Below, in pieces: positions 25,471 to 34,948 of a stretch of 64,000 bases of DNA (within the stretch, counting starts at the first letter, position 1; each line of letters starts with the position of its first letter). Origin of the DNA: Micromonospora sp. NBC_01796. GTDB lineage: Bacteria > Actinomycetota > Actinomycetes > Mycobacteriales > Micromonosporaceae. The DNA lies in contig NZ_CP109078.1 of assembly GCF_035917455.1 (NCBI RefSeq), forward strand, positions 8,044,001 to 8,108,000, given 5' to 3'. Below the pieces are notes generated by a model that worked only from the letters and a program-made list of their open reading frames with translations, was not told where the DNA came from and did no database searches. A program made the translations under genes and the position numbers.

Positions 25471-26877
25471 TCAGATGGCGGGGTGCTGGTCGCGGACCGG
25501 GCTCAGCGACTCCAGCAGCGAGGCGATGTACAGGATCGTCGATTCCGCGTGCCAGTTGGCCGCCACCTGCACCCCGATCGGCATACCCTCGCTGCTCGTG
25601 CCGAACCGTATCGACAGGGCGGGAAGTCCGGTCAGGTTGAACGGAACGGTAGGCGTCATCAGCCGGAAGGCGTCCACGGTCTGGCCGTCGACGGTGAACT
25701 GCGTGAGTGCGTGCGCGTGTGCGGGGATCGATGTCACCGGGAGCAGCAGCGCGTCATACCGCTGGAAGTACTCCGCGAAACCGTCCCGCAGCCGCTCGAC
25801 ACCCTGCTCGGCCCGGACGTAGTCCTGCACCGGCGTGTCGGGTGTCGAGATCATGGTCTTCGAGTACGTGAACCTCTGGTCCTCGTGCCCCGCGGTGGCC
25901 TCCTGCATCGCCGGTTTCATCTCCATGACGTGCTGCCGGGCGAAGAGGTCGAAAGGGTTGTCCCGTTCGAGTGCCGGGATGGTCACGGCGTCGACTCGCA
26001 TCCCCGCTCCCCGTAGGGCGTCGGCGGCCGCCTGCACCGTCGCGGCGGTCTCCGGGTCGATCGGGCCGAGTCCCGAGTCGACCAGCCAGCCGACGCGGAC
26101 GGGCCGGTCCGGCGAGGCACCCAGGCCGGTGTCGAAGTCGTACGGAACGATGGAGAAACCGTCGGCACCGTCAGGACCGGCCAGCAACGAGTACGCCAGT
26201 GCGAGGTCGCGGACGGTCCGGGCCATGGGCCCGGCGTGCCAGTCACGACGCGGCTCCCGTGGCCAGGTCCCCGTCATCGGGATGCGCCCGTGCGTTGGCT
26301 TGAGGGCCACGACACCGGTGTCGGACGCCGGCCCGCGCAGCGAGATGGACAGGTCGCTGGCGAGGCCGAGTGGCGACATCCCGGCCGCGATCGCCGCGGA
26401 CTCCCCGCCGCTCGAACCGCCGGAGGAGCGGTCGAGGTCCCAGGGGTTGTTCGTCCGGCCCGTCAGGAGGTTGTCGGACTCGATCCAGTACGCGAACTCC
26501 GGGAGATTGGTCTTCGCCAGGAGGATCCCACCGGCGCGCTTCAGCCGCGCCACGGCGGTGGCGTCGGTGTCCGGGACACGCCCCGCGAAGATCGGCGAAC
26601 CGCGCTGGGTGAGCACCCCGGCGGTGTCGAACGAGTCCTTGACCGTGAAGGGCACGCCGTGGAGCGGCCCCACCTCCGCCCCCGACGCGAGTTCCTCGTC
26701 CGCCGCCCTCGCGGCGTCCAACGCACCGTCGGCGAGCGTGACCACGGCGTTGATCTTCGGATTCGTGGCCTTGATGCGGTCGAGGTGCGCCTGAACCACC
26801 TCGACCGAGGAAGCTCTCCCGGTGCGGATGAGCTCGGCGAGCTCGGTCGCGTCACAGCGGTTCAGGTCCGTGGTCAT
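25471..26877 (-). CDS. Amidase-signature family hydrolase
   Basis: 468 residues. The Ser-cisSer-Lys triad can be placed: K80 in HGVPFTVKDSF, cis-serine in RSSGGSSGGESAA (about S155), and nucleophile S179 in ASDLSISLRGPAS. The glycine-rich nucleophile loop is altered (SIS rather than GGS), as in some actinobacterial members. It hydrolyses an unknown carboxamide in the cytoplasm. The gene stands alone; a LysE gene lies 136 bases away on the same strand. Confidence 0.9.
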   Translation of the reverse strand: MTTDLNRCDATELAELIRTGRASSVEVVQAHLDRIKATNPKINAVVTLADGALDAARAADEELASGAEVGPLHGVPFTVKDSFDTAGVLTQRGSPIFAGRVPDTDATAVARLKRAGGILLAKTNLPEFAYWIESDNLLTGRTNNPWDLDRSSGGSSGGESAAIAAGMSPLGLASDLSISLRGPASDTGVVALKPTHGRIPMTGTWPREPRRDWHAGPMARTVRDLALAYSLLAGPDGADGFSIVPYDFDTGLGASPDRPVRVGWLVDSGLGPIDPETAATVQAAADALRGAGMRVDAVTIPALERDNPFDLFARQHVMEMKPAMQEATAGHEDQRFTYSKTMISTPDTPVQDYVRAEQGVERLRDGFAEYFQRYDALLLPVTSIPAHAHALTQFTVDGQTVDAFRLMTPTVPFNLTGLPALSIRFGTSSEGMPIGVQVAANWHAESTILYIASLLESLSPVRDQHPAI

Positions 26878-27013
26878 GATGGATTTTGGGGCGGAACCGA
26901 ACCCGAGCAGGCACGTCGAGGCAGAATTTCGCCTCTCCGGGTGAATGCCGTCGCCTTTGGCGATGTCAGTCCTGGCTTTGTGCCATCACCGGGAGGTGGG
27001 GCCGGAACAAGGG

Positions 27014-27610
27014 TCAGCCACGCAGCAGGGCGATTGCGAGGGCGGCCATGAGTGCGGCGACCAGGCCGTCGACCACCCGCCAGGCGCCGGGACGCGACAG
27101 GGCGGGGGCGAGTCGGTGCGCACCGTAGCCGAGGGCGGTGAACCAGACCACGCTGGCCAGGACCGCGCCCGATCCGAACAGCCACCGGTTGTCGTACTGG
27201 TTGGCGACCGAACCCAGCAACAGCACCGTGTCCAGGTACACGTGCGGGTTCAGGTACGTGAAGGCAAGGCACATGGCGATCGTCGTACGCAGCGGAACCG
27301 GGCGGTGGTCGGTCGGCGTCAGCCTGTCGGGGCGCAACGCCCGCCTGGCCGCGAACAGCGCGTAACAGATCAGGAACGCGGCACCCACCCAACGAACAGT
27401 GCCGGCGACCGCCGGGCGGTCCGCGATCGCCGCGCCGAGGCCGGCGATCCCGACGGAGATCAGCAGCGCGTCCGACGCCGCACAGGTCAGCACCACCGGG
27501 AGCACGTGCTGGCGGCGCAGCCCCTGACGGAGGACAAAGGCGTTCTGGGCGCCGATGGCGGCGATGAGGGCGATGGAGGCGGTGAAGCCGGCGAGGGTCG
27601 AGGTCAGCAC
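27014..27610 (-). CDS. lysE: LysE/ArgO family amino-acid exporter
   Basis: 198 residues, six transmembrane helices. The family opening GFTASIALIAAIGAQNAFVLRQGLRR and the central LAFTYLNPHVYLDTVLLLGSV are diagnostic for the lysine/arginine exporter family. GTG 27610 is chosen because a TAGCGT box lies 7 bases before it (leaderless). It is divergent from a LysR-type gene of the ArgP/LysG class, the usual regulator of this exporter. Confidence 0.9.
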   Translation of the reverse strand: MLTSTLAGFTASIALIAAIGAQNAFVLRQGLRRQHVLPVVLTCAASDALLISVGIAGLGAAIADRPAVAGTVRWVGAAFLICYALFAARRALRPDRLTPTDHRPVPLRTTIAMCLAFTYLNPHVYLDTVLLLGSVANQYDNRWLFGSGAVLASVVWFTALGYGAHRLAPALSRPGAWRVVDGLVAALMAALAIALLRG

Positions 27611-27617
27611 CGACCCG

Positions 27618-27674
27618 ACGCTACGGTTCGGCCGGATCACACTCCAGCTAAAGATTTTCGTGCCCGATTAGCAT
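27618..27674. promoter_or_regulatory. Divergent leaderless promoters of lysE and lysG
   Basis: Minus-strand TAGCGT at 27618-27623 (7 bases before GTG 27610) and plus-strand TAGCAT at 27669-27674 (8 bases before ATG 27683). The LysR-type regulator should bind in the 45 bases between; no strong dyad was resolved. Confidence 0.45.
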
Positions 27675-27682
27675 CTCTTAAC

Positions 27683-28576
27683 ATGGCGCTCGACTCCGGC
27701 CAGTTGGCCGCACTCCAGGCGGTGGTGGACGAGGGCAGCTTCGAGGCCGCCGCCCGCGCACTGCACATCACCCCGTCGGCGGTCAGTCAACGGATCAAGG
27801 CACTCGAACAGGCCGCCGGACAGGTCCTGGTCCGGCGTACCCGACCCTGCCAGCCGACCGAGGCGGGTCGGCCCCTGGTCAGACTGGCCAGCCAGCTCGC
27901 ACTGCTGGAGCTTGAGGCACTGGACGCCGCGCGTGGCCCGCTGACCGGGCAGCAGACCCGTACCCGGATCGCGGTGGTGGTCAACGCCGACTCGCTCGCC
28001 ACCTGGTTCCTGGGCGCGCTGGCTCGACTGCCGAGCGACCTCGCGTACTGCTTCGACCTGCAACAGGACGACCAGGACCACACCGCGGACCTGCTCCGCG
28101 ACGGGTCGGTGATGGCGGCGGTGACCGCGCAGCGGGTCGCCGTGCAGGGCTGTCGCGTGCACCGGCTCGGCGCCATGCGCTACCTGGCCATGGCCTCGCC
28201 CGAGTTGCACCGCGCCCACTTCGCCGCGACCGACATCACCTCGGCGCTGGCCACCGCGCCCATGCTCCGGCTCGACCGCAAGGACGAGTTGCAGCACCGC
28301 TTCGTCAACAAGGTCACCAGACGGCGGCTCGACCCGCCGGTTCACTACGTTCCGGCGGTGTCGGCGTTCATCGAGGCGGTACGGCTCGGACTGGGCTGGG
28401 GCCTGGTGCCCGAGCGGACCGCCCGCGAGGACCTGGCGGCCGGTCGGCTGATCGAGATCGCCCCCGGGCGGCACCTCGACACACCCCTCTACTGGCAGTC
28501 CTGGCGCCTGGAGTCGACCGTCCTGGCCACCCTGACCAGCGCCGTGCAGGCAGCGGCGGCGACGGCACTGCGCTGA
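27683..28576 (+). CDS. lysG: LysR-type regulator, ArgP/LysG class
   Basis: 297 residues. The N-terminal winged helix is LAALQAVVDEGSFEAAARALHITPSAVSQRIKALEQAAGQVLVRR, then a LysR substrate domain with the ArgP/LysG-type segment VVVNADSLATWFLGAL. The adjacent divergent lysE strongly supports the LysG role: basic amino acids bind it and it activates the exporter. ATG 27683 is set by the leaderless box and standard N-terminus. Confidence 0.9.
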   Translation: MALDSGQLAALQAVVDEGSFEAAARALHITPSAVSQRIKALEQAAGQVLVRRTRPCQPTEAGRPLVRLASQLALLELEALDAARGPLTGQQTRTRIAVVVNADSLATWFLGALARLPSDLAYCFDLQQDDQDHTADLLRDGSVMAAVTAQRVAVQGCRVHRLGAMRYLAMASPELHRAHFAATDITSALATAPMLRLDRKDELQHRFVNKVTRRRLDPPVHYVPAVSAFIEAVRLGLGWGLVPERTAREDLAAGRLIEIAPGRHLDTPLYWQSWRLESTVLATLTSAVQAAAATALR

Positions 28577-28602
28577 GCCACCGCCCTGCCGTCGACGACG
28601 CG

Positions 28603-28617
28603 GCCCGGCGGCCGGGC
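28603..28617. terminator. Short hairpin between convergent lysG and GNAT
   Basis: GCCCGG and CCGGGC pair around a 3-base loop in the 55-base gap of two convergent genes. The stem is short, so the call is tentative. Confidence 0.4.
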
Positions 28618-28631
28618 GCTACCCGTTCCGG

Positions 28632-29231
28632 TCAGGGGTGCAGGCCGAGGTAGGTGATCGGACCGGCGTCGGTGACGTCGATGGGGTGGAAGCCGAGCCG
28701 GTCGTAGAACACCCGCGCGTTGGCGTTCGCGGTGACCATCCCGAGATGCAGGCCCGGTACGCCGGCCCGGCGCAGCGCCGCGGTGAACGTGTCGATCAGG
28801 GCCCGCCCGTGACCGGTGCGCTGGTACGCCGGCAGCACGTCGATGTGCAGGTGCGCGGGGTACCCGGCCAGTTCGGGCAGGACCATGCGCTCCGGGGTGT
28901 GCAGGAGGTGCGCCATGACCTCGTCCGGCGTGGTCGGCTCCCCCGCCGGTGGTGGATAGTCGTCGCCGACCCGGGGCAACCACTCGGTCCGGAACCGGCG
29001 GACGAACACCCCTGTGTCGGCGGTGCCGAGGACGTAGCCCACGGCCCGCCCGTCGTGGTCGAGCACGAACGCCAGGTCCGGCTCCAGATACGCGTACGGG
29101 TGGGCGAAGATGTTCGGCAGGACGCTCGGATCGGCGTACGAGCCGGTGGCGTCCTGTCCCGCGTCTGCCGTACGGATGCAGATGTCGTGCACCGCGTCGA
29201 AGTCACCGGGCCGGTACGGGCGGATCAGCAT
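28632..29231 (-). CDS. GNAT family N-acetyltransferase
   Basis: 199 residues. It starts MLIRPYRPGDFDAVHDICIRTADAG. The acetyl-CoA site is in LHIDVLPAYQRTGHGRALIDTF (Q/RxxGxG/A), followed by GVPGLHLGMVTANANARVFYDRLGF. The layout is like the acetyltransferase half of O-GlcNAcase-type proteins. The acceptor is unknown. ATG 29231 gives the standard start. Confidence 0.85.
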   Translation of the reverse strand: MLIRPYRPGDFDAVHDICIRTADAGQDATGSYADPSVLPNIFAHPYAYLEPDLAFVLDHDGRAVGYVLGTADTGVFVRRFRTEWLPRVGDDYPPPAGEPTTPDEVMAHLLHTPERMVLPELAGYPAHLHIDVLPAYQRTGHGRALIDTFTAALRRAGVPGLHLGMVTANANARVFYDRLGFHPIDVTDAGPITYLGLHP

Positions 29232-29361
29232 CGTCGCAACCTGCCGTTTCGCACAGACGGTCGAACCACCGGACGCCGGACGCCGGGTCGAGGTTTGTCG
29301 AACGGCCATCGTACGGTCCCCGGGTACGAGGCGCGGGACTCGTTCGCCCGGCCGCTGTCGA

Positions 29362-30117
29362 TCAGGAGAAGCGCTCGATCGTCACCGGGATCAGCCCCTG
29401 TTGCCGCATGACCGCCGTCAGCCCCCGCAGCACGGGTCCGATCCGGTCCGCGCGCCTGCTTCCCAGATCTGCGGTCAGGTCCAGGCACCAGGCGACACCG
29501 GGACCGACCCGGCGAAGATCCCACCTGAAGTGGTCGTCGGCCACCCGAAGTTCGGCGCTGCCCGCCACCCGCGCCCGTGGATCGTCGGCGTCCGGAGACA
29601 CTCTCATCTGCCACCGGGCCCGCAGCCTCGCCAGGCCGTCATCGGGCAGGTCGTTGACGAAGAGGATCCGGTAGAACCGAGTGCTGTGAAAGCCCTCGGG
29701 GACCTCGCCGGCCCCCAGCCGCAGCGGCGGTGCGGTCGCCAGCGATTCGGCCGCGCCGAAATGGGAGCGCAGCCTCTGTTCGTCAGGCAGGTCACCGCCA
29801 CCGAGCCGGCGGTAGACCTGCACGACCTCGTCCCGGTCCGCCGTGGCGATCCGGCTACGAAGACCCGCATCCGTCCGTACGCGCCGACTGAAGGGTGCCG
29901 CACCCACCCAGCCGTCCAGGACTGTCCACCTCGCACTACCCAGGGCGAGCGCCGTGTGGTCACTGGCGAGTTCGAACTCCTCCACGAGGACTCCGACCGG
30001 CGCGGCGGGGGTTTCACCGTGGTGTTTCTCGGGCTGGATCAGGTAGTAGTCCAGGAACAGGTGCGACGAGGATGCGGGGACGTCGGTCCTCCGCGGTCGG
30101 CGTACGTCGGTCTCCAT
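29362..30117 (-). CDS. Hypothetical protein
   Basis: 251 residues with no family I recognise. A repeated beta pattern (SSHLFLDYYLIQPEKHHG, LVEEFELASDHTALALGSARWTVLDGWVGAAPFSRRV, RFYRILFVNDLPDDGLARLRARWQMRV, WDLRRVGPGVAWCLDLT) suggests a two-half all-beta/alpha fold. There is no signal peptide or membrane helix. The start at ATG 30117 is supported by a minus-strand TACGTT box 6 bases upstream (leaderless). Confidence 0.7.
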   Translation of the reverse strand: METDVRRPRRTDVPASSSHLFLDYYLIQPEKHHGETPAAPVGVLVEEFELASDHTALALGSARWTVLDGWVGAAPFSRRVRTDAGLRSRIATADRDEVVQVYRRLGGGDLPDEQRLRSHFGAAESLATAPPLRLGAGEVPEGFHSTRFYRILFVNDLPDDGLARLRARWQMRVSPDADDPRARVAGSAELRVADDHFRWDLRRVGPGVAWCLDLTADLGSRRADRIGPVLRGLTAVMRQQGLIPVTIERFS

Positions 30118-30301
30118 CGCCGCAACGTACTCCCGCCCGGACCGGTCACCACGACATGGCGACAGACCGACACAGACGCCGCTATCACCGCGGACCATGG
30201 TGATAGCGGCACCGGTCGTTCGTCGGACATCGGGATGCCTACGCCGCCAGAGCGAGCCCCTGCCAGCGAAGACTCCACATCCAATGAGTACGGCTCAATT
30301 G

Positions 30302-30664
30302 CTAGCAATGATCGATGAAGCTCTGCACATGCCCCGAGTCGAGGTAGTAGTCGCTCACATATCGCGGAGAGCCGATAGGGCTGTAGAGCAGGACCCAGAT
30401 GTTGTAGCCGAAAACGGACGTGCCCGTAGTCCAGCAATCCATCTGCACAATGGTGCCATTGGGGAGAGTGTCGACGATACTAGCGCCGGTGCTTGGCGCC
30501 GAGCGGACGTTCAGGTTACCCGAAACGCCTATGATCTTGGCGCATCTGGCGCCGGAATCCCACCAGCAAGGTTCTGTCGCGGCGGAGGCCGGTGACCCGA
30601 ACAGCAGGGTGGAACAGAGTGCCGCCACGACTGCGGACACAAAGAGGACAGAGCGTCTGGACAT
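30302..30664 (-). CDS. Small secreted SH3-like protein
   Basis: 120 residues. A Sec signal peptide (MSRRSVLFVSAVVAALCSTLLFGSPASA) is followed by a bacterial SH3 fold: NLNVRSAPSTGASIVDTLPNGTIVQMDCWTTG, then YNIWVLLYSPIGSPRYVSDYYLDSG. Four cysteines probably form disulfides. Such domains bind peptidoglycan or act as secreted peptidase helpers. ATG 30664 has AGGGAGA 6 bases upstream. A 51-codon frame ends 3 bases before it and may be its operon partner. Confidence 0.85.
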   Translation of the reverse strand: MSRRSVLFVSAVVAALCSTLLFGSPASAATEPCWWDSGARCAKIIGVSGNLNVRSAPSTGASIVDTLPNGTIVQMDCWTTGTSVFGYNIWVLLYSPIGSPRYVSDYYLDSGHVQSFIDHC

Positions 30665-30667
30665 GAT

Positions 30668-30823
30668 TCATCTCCCTGGGTGTGGCTGGAATGGCGTCAT
30701 TCGTTGATCAGTGCGAGGTGCACCATGGACCCGACAACCAGGCCGCGCGTGGATCACGATCACCTCTGTCATCACGGACACAAGAAGTGCCGCGACCGAC
30801 ACCCGCAGACGCCTGAAACTCAT
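30668..30823 (-). CDS. Possible 51-residue membrane peptide upstream of the SH3 gene
   Basis: ATG 30823 has a near-ideal ribosome site (GGAGG, 5-base gap) and the frame stops 3 bases before the SH3 gene starts. The peptide is MSFRRLRVSVAALLVSVMTE followed by VIVI and a polar tail with one Cys: a basic start, one hydrophobic helix of about 15 residues, and a proline-rich end. No family is known to me. The ribosome site and tight junction favour a real gene; the short length and moderate codon bias argue caution. Confidence 0.4.
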   Translation of the reverse strand: MSFRRLRVSVAALLVSVMTEVIVIHARPGCRVHGAPRTDQRMTPFQPHPGR

Positions 30824-31109
30824 CCATACCTCCAATACGCTCGACCACGAAGAAGCTTGGTACGAATGTGTTACGGACAGGACCACCGACACCGCAATGT
30901 CCACGGCCATGACCAACACGCGACGGCTCGGGCACGGCGGGCAGCATCACCCCGTCGCTCCTACGAGCGGATGCTGACCTCCGAACTCCCACCCCTTTCG
31001 CGTCTTGAAGAATCTTCGAGTTGTCGGCTACATTTCCGCTACAACGCGGACAGTGATCCCGCGTCGGCAGGGTGCGAGTACCGGGCACCACGGCGTTCCG
31101 GGGGCGCGG
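30824..31109. other. 286-bp region between the small peptide and the SARP gene
   Basis: No further gene is seen. It is less GC-rich than average. It carries the SARP promoter (31005-31034) and an imperfect CTTGAAGA/TCTTCGAG dyad around the -35 box. Confidence 0.5.
31005..31034 (+). promoter_or_regulatory. SARP gene promoter
   Basis: TTGAAG (31005-31010), 18-base spacer, TACATT (31029-31034), leaving a leader of about 70 bases before GTG 31110. An imperfect dyad (CTTGAAGA...TCTTCGAG, 31004-31020) overlaps the -35 box. Confidence 0.5.
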
Positions 31110-33869
31110 GTGGAGTTTCAGGTGCTCGGTCCACTGTCGGTGAACCGTGCCGATGGGCCGGTCGACCTCCATCACGGCCACAAGCCGATGCTGCTGCTGG
31201 CGATCCTGCTGGCCCGCGCACCCCAGGTGGTATCGGTCGACGAGTTGCTGATCGGCGTCTGGGGTGACCGACCGCCCCGATCCGCACGGCCCAACATCCA
31301 CCAGTACGTCCATCGGCTACGCCTCGCGCTCGGCCCCGAGCGCATCTGCCGGCACCCGTCCGGGTACGCACTGCAGATCGCGGACCACGAATTCGACGCT
31401 GCCCGGTTCCGAGCGCTCGCGGCACGAGCCAAGGTCGATCTCGGCGACGCTCGTACCGAGGAAGCCAACCTGAGCCTGCGGTCGGCACTCGACCTCTGGC
31501 GGGGACCCGCGTTCGACGGTTTCCTCGACTGCGAGCTGGTGGCGGCAGAGGCCACCCGACTCGAGCAGCAGCGGTGGTCGGTCCGCGAGCGATGGACGGA
31601 GACCGAGCTGGCGCTCGGTAGGCACCGGGAGATGGTGGACGTCCTCAGCGAACTCGTGGACGCCCAGCCCTACCGGGAACTGCCTCGGGCCCAACTGATG
31701 CTCGCCCTGCACCGCAGCGGCCGGCGGTTGGACGCGCTGGACCTGTATCGCCGCACCCGGAACCTGTTCGTCACCGATCTGGGAGTGGAGCCCGGCGAAG
31801 CGTTGCGACTACTACACCAGCGGATCCTCGTCGGAACACCGACCGCCGGTGGCGGCGCCATCGGGAAATCGCAGAATCTCGGCACCCTGAACCAGTTGCC
31901 GCCACTGTCGGTCTCCTTCGTCGGTCGGGTCGCCGAACGGGCACAGCTCGTCGAGGCACTCATGGCCGGATCCGCCACGTCCCCGGCGGTGATCGGAATC
32001 TCCGGCCTCGGTGGACTCGGTAAGACGAGCATCGCGGTCTGGGCGGCACATTCCGTACTGGATGCCTACCCGGACGGATGCGTCTTCGCCGACCTGCGTG
32101 GCACCGACACAAGACCGCCGTCCCATCATGCCGTGCTCGGCGCGTTGCTGCGCGCCCTCGGAATCCAGGGCACGGAGTTGCCGCAGGGACGTACGGCGCG
32201 ACTCGGCCTGTTCCGGGCGATGACGGCCAACCGTCGCCTGCTTATCGTGCTCGACAACGCCGACAACGAGGCACAGGTCCGTCCGCTGATTCCCGGCGGC
32301 CCCGGATGCGGGGTGATCGTCACGTCACGGCGCTTCCTGGCCGGGTTGGAGCGGACCCACACCCTCGAACTGGATCCGCTCACCGACAGCGAGAGTGCCG
32401 AGCTGCTACGGACGCATGCCTCCCCACATGCCATCGCAGACAGCACCGGTGTGGCGGACCTGATCCGGTGGTGTGGCGGGCTGCCCCTGGCGATCCGCAT
32501 CGTCGCGGGTCGGCTGCGGTCACGGAACGCACTCAGCCCGAGTCACCTCGTCCGTCTCCTGCAGGGGGCCGGCAACCCGGTGGACGAGTTGCACCTCGGG
32601 GATCTCAACATCCGCAGCACGTTCATGCTCAGCTACCGGCGACTGGGGCCGGCCGCCGCCACACTGCTGGCCCATCTCGGCCGGCTGGGGTACGCGCGTT
32701 TCACCCTGGACACCTGCCTGCCGCTGGTGGACGAGACGCACGGGCGGGTCCTCGACGCGCTGGCCGAACTGGACCACGCTGGCCTGATCACGGGTGAGCA
32801 TCCCGCTCGAGCCATCGGGGCCGCCCGTTACCGGATGCACGATCTCGTCCGGTCCTTCGCCGCCGCCCAGGCTCCGACCGGGTCGGGCGACGCCTACCGT
32901 GGCGCTCTGAAGCGACTGACGAGTCACTACATCGCGAGATTGTGCTCCAGCCGGGACTTCGTGCATGGCGGATCGCTGCACCACCTTCCGATTGTGGTTC
33001 CGCCCTCGCGACCCTTTCCCGACGAGGCCGCGGCGCTGGACTGGCTCGACGCCGAGGTGGACAACATCCTCGCGGCGATGCCGGCCATCGGCGAAGCGGG
33101 ACTCCACGAGGAGGTCTGGCAGGTCGCCTACCTGTTGCGCCCGTACCTTCGCCTCAGGCACCGCTCGGATGACCGGCACACGGTCGGCAGGGCGGGCGTG
33201 GAAAGCGCTCGTCTCATCGGGAACCAGCTTGCCGAGGCTCTACTGCTCGAATGCCTGGCGACGGCACACCATGACGACGATCTCAAGAATCCGTCGGCCA
33301 AGCTGCACTACGAGCAGGCGCGACAACTGTTCCGTGCGGTCGGAAGCAACATCGGTGTGGCGACGTGCGAGGACCAACTCGGCACCTACTATCAGAACAT
33401 CGGCGAACTGGAGCTGTCCGAGCAGCACCACCGCAGGGCGCTCGCGGTTCCGGAGTACACGAGCGACCCGGGCAACGGTTGCCGATCTCACATCAGCCTC
33501 GGCACCCTGTACGGCCGGCAGGAGCGATACCCCGACGCCGAGCGCGAGTTCACCACGGCGCTCACGCTCGCGATGGATGCCCACGACCAGTACATCGCGT
33601 GTTTCGCCCATCACAACCTCGCCTACCTCTACCGTCTCCAGGGACGGCGGGACGAGGCTCTGCTTCACGCGCACGCAGAAATCGAACTGGCGGTCTTCAT
33701 CAGGAACAAGCTGCGCGAGGCACGCGCACGGGAATTGCTGGGTGACATCCACGGCGAGCACGACCCGAACTCGGCCACGACGGCGTGGCAGCGGGCGGTG
33801 GAGCTGTACGAGCAGCTCGGTAGCGATCGGGCCGACGAAGTGCGGTCCCGGATGCAAAGCACCGGGTAG
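31110..33869 (+). CDS. SARP family regulator with NB-ARC and TPR domains
   Basis: 919 residues in the AfsR-like architecture. Residues 1-95 are an OmpR-type winged helix ([11 protein letters not shown] ... [13 protein letters not shown]). About 100-245 is the bacterial transcriptional activation domain ([19 protein letters not shown]-type end). An NB-ARC ATPase follows with Walker A GLGGLGKT (299-306) and LLIVLDNAD, and C-terminal TPRs start around residue 690. Such regulators activate secondary-metabolite genes after ATP/ADP switching. No biosynthetic cluster is adjacent, so the target is unknown. GTG 31110 gives the standard start. An ECF sigma gene follows 41 bases later. Confidence 0.9.
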   Translation: MEFQVLGPLSVNRADGPVDLHHGHKPMLLLAILLARAPQVVSVDELLIGVWGDRPPRSARPNIHQYVHRLRLALGPERICRHPSGYALQIADHEFDAARFRALAARAKVDLGDARTEEANLSLRSALDLWRGPAFDGFLDCELVAAEATRLEQQRWSVRERWTETELALGRHREMVDVLSELVDAQPYRELPRAQLMLALHRSGRRLDALDLYRRTRNLFVTDLGVEPGEALRLLHQRILVGTPTAGGGAIGKSQNLGTLNQLPPLSVSFVGRVAERAQLVEALMAGSATSPAVIGISGLGGLGKTSIAVWAAHSVLDAYPDGCVFADLRGTDTRPPSHHAVLGALLRALGIQGTELPQGRTARLGLFRAMTANRRLLIVLDNADNEAQVRPLIPGGPGCGVIVTSRRFLAGLERTHTLELDPLTDSESAELLRTHASPHAIADSTGVADLIRWCGGLPLAIRIVAGRLRSRNALSPSHLVRLLQGAGNPVDELHLGDLNIRSTFMLSYRRLGPAAATLLAHLGRLGYARFTLDTCLPLVDETHGRVLDALAELDHAGLITGEHPARAIGAARYRMHDLVRSFAAAQAPTGSGDAYRGALKRLTSHYIARLCSSRDFVHGGSLHHLPIVVPPSRPFPDEAAALDWLDAEVDNILAAMPAIGEAGLHEEVWQVAYLLRPYLRLRHRSDDRHTVGRAGVESARLIGNQLAEALLLECLATAHHDDDLKNPSAKLHYEQARQLFRAVGSNIGVATCEDQLGTYYQNIGELELSEQHHRRALAVPEYTSDPGNGCRSHISLGTLYGRQERYPDAEREFTTALTLAMDAHDQYIACFAHHNLAYLYRLQGRRDEALLHAHAEIELAVFIRNKLREARARELLGDIHGEHDPNSATTAWQRAVELYEQLGSDRADEVRSRMQSTG

Positions 33870-33910
33870 GTCAGTCGTCGGCAGTATCGTTCACCGATCT
33901 GCTGGCCGCG

Positions 33911-34912
33911 GTGACGATCGGGGACGTGGTGGAGACAAAGCTGCTGGCGGCGGCGCGGTCGGGTGATCCGGATGCGTTCGGCCAACTGGTCGATCCGTTC
34001 CGAAACGAGTTGCAGACGCACTGCTACCGGATGCTCGGGTCGATGCACGACGCCGAGGACGCGCTACAGGAGTCGCTGGTACGCGCCTGGCAGGCCCTGG
34101 GACGGTTCGACGACCGTGGCTCGATCCGGCCGTGGCTGTACCGGATCGCGACCAACAGGTGCCTGACCCTGATCGAGCGTCGCCGTCGCCGGGAGCTGCC
34201 GACCGATCTCAGCCCCGGCGCCGTACCACCGGCGGAGGTCGCGTGGCTGGAGCCGTACCCGGATGCCAGGCTGGGTTGGGCGGACCAGGGGCCGGAGGCG
34301 CGCTACGTCGCCCGCGAGGGAGTGGAGCTGGCATTTGTCGCGGCGCTCCAGCACCTGTCGGCCGGGCAGCGAGCGGTGCTGATCCTGCGCGAGGTGCTCG
34401 GGTTCTCCGCCCGCGAGGTCGCCGACCTGCTGGACACCACGGTCGCGGCCGTCAACAGCGCGCTGCAACGGGCGCGCCGGGTTCTCGACGGTCGGCTCCC
34501 CCGGGTCACCCAGCAGGCGACCCTCGGGGCCCTCGACGACCGGACCGTACGGCGGCTGGCGGACCGGTACGCGACCGCGTGGGAGAACGGCGACGTCGAC
34601 GCGATCGTGGCGATGCTCACCGACGACGCCAGGTACGCCATGCCACCGCTGCCACAGTGGTACGAGGGACACGACTCGATCAGGGCGTTCCTGCTCGAAA
34701 GGCCACTGACCGTGCGGTGGCGTTTCCTGCCGGCGTACGCGAACGGCCAGGTCGCGTACGGAACCTACCTGTGGGACGACGAGCGGGGAGTCTTCGTGGC
34801 GGCGGGGCTCGACCTGGTCGAGTTCCGGGGAACGAAGATCGCCGAGGTGATGTCGTTCCTGATGCCGGAGATCTTCGACCGGTTCGGTCTGCCCGACGAG
34901 GTTCCCGAGTAG
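33911..34912 (+). CDS. ECF sigma factor with C-terminal SnoaL-like domain
   Basis: 333 residues. Region 2 is [48 protein letters not shown]; region 4 is [44 protein letters not shown] (leading bases read SA). From about residue 205 a SnoaL/NTF2-like domain follows ([38 protein letters not shown]). This matches the long SigJ/TIGR02960-type ECF factors, in which the C-terminal domain replaces a separate anti-sigma factor. It lies close behind the SARP gene and may share its transcript. Confidence 0.88.
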   Translation: MTIGDVVETKLLAAARSGDPDAFGQLVDPFRNELQTHCYRMLGSMHDAEDALQESLVRAWQALGRFDDRGSIRPWLYRIATNRCLTLIERRRRRELPTDLSPGAVPPAEVAWLEPYPDARLGWADQGPEARYVAREGVELAFVAALQHLSAGQRAVLILREVLGFSAREVADLLDTTVAAVNSALQRARRVLDGRLPRVTQQATLGALDDRTVRRLADRYATAWENGDVDAIVAMLTDDARYAMPPLPQWYEGHDSIRAFLLERPLTVRWRFLPAYANGQVAYGTYLWDDERGVFVAAGLDLVEFRGTKIAEVMSFLMPEIFDRFGLPDEVPE

Positions 34913-34948
34913 TCCGCCGACGATGTTCCGGGAATTCTGCGCCACGCA

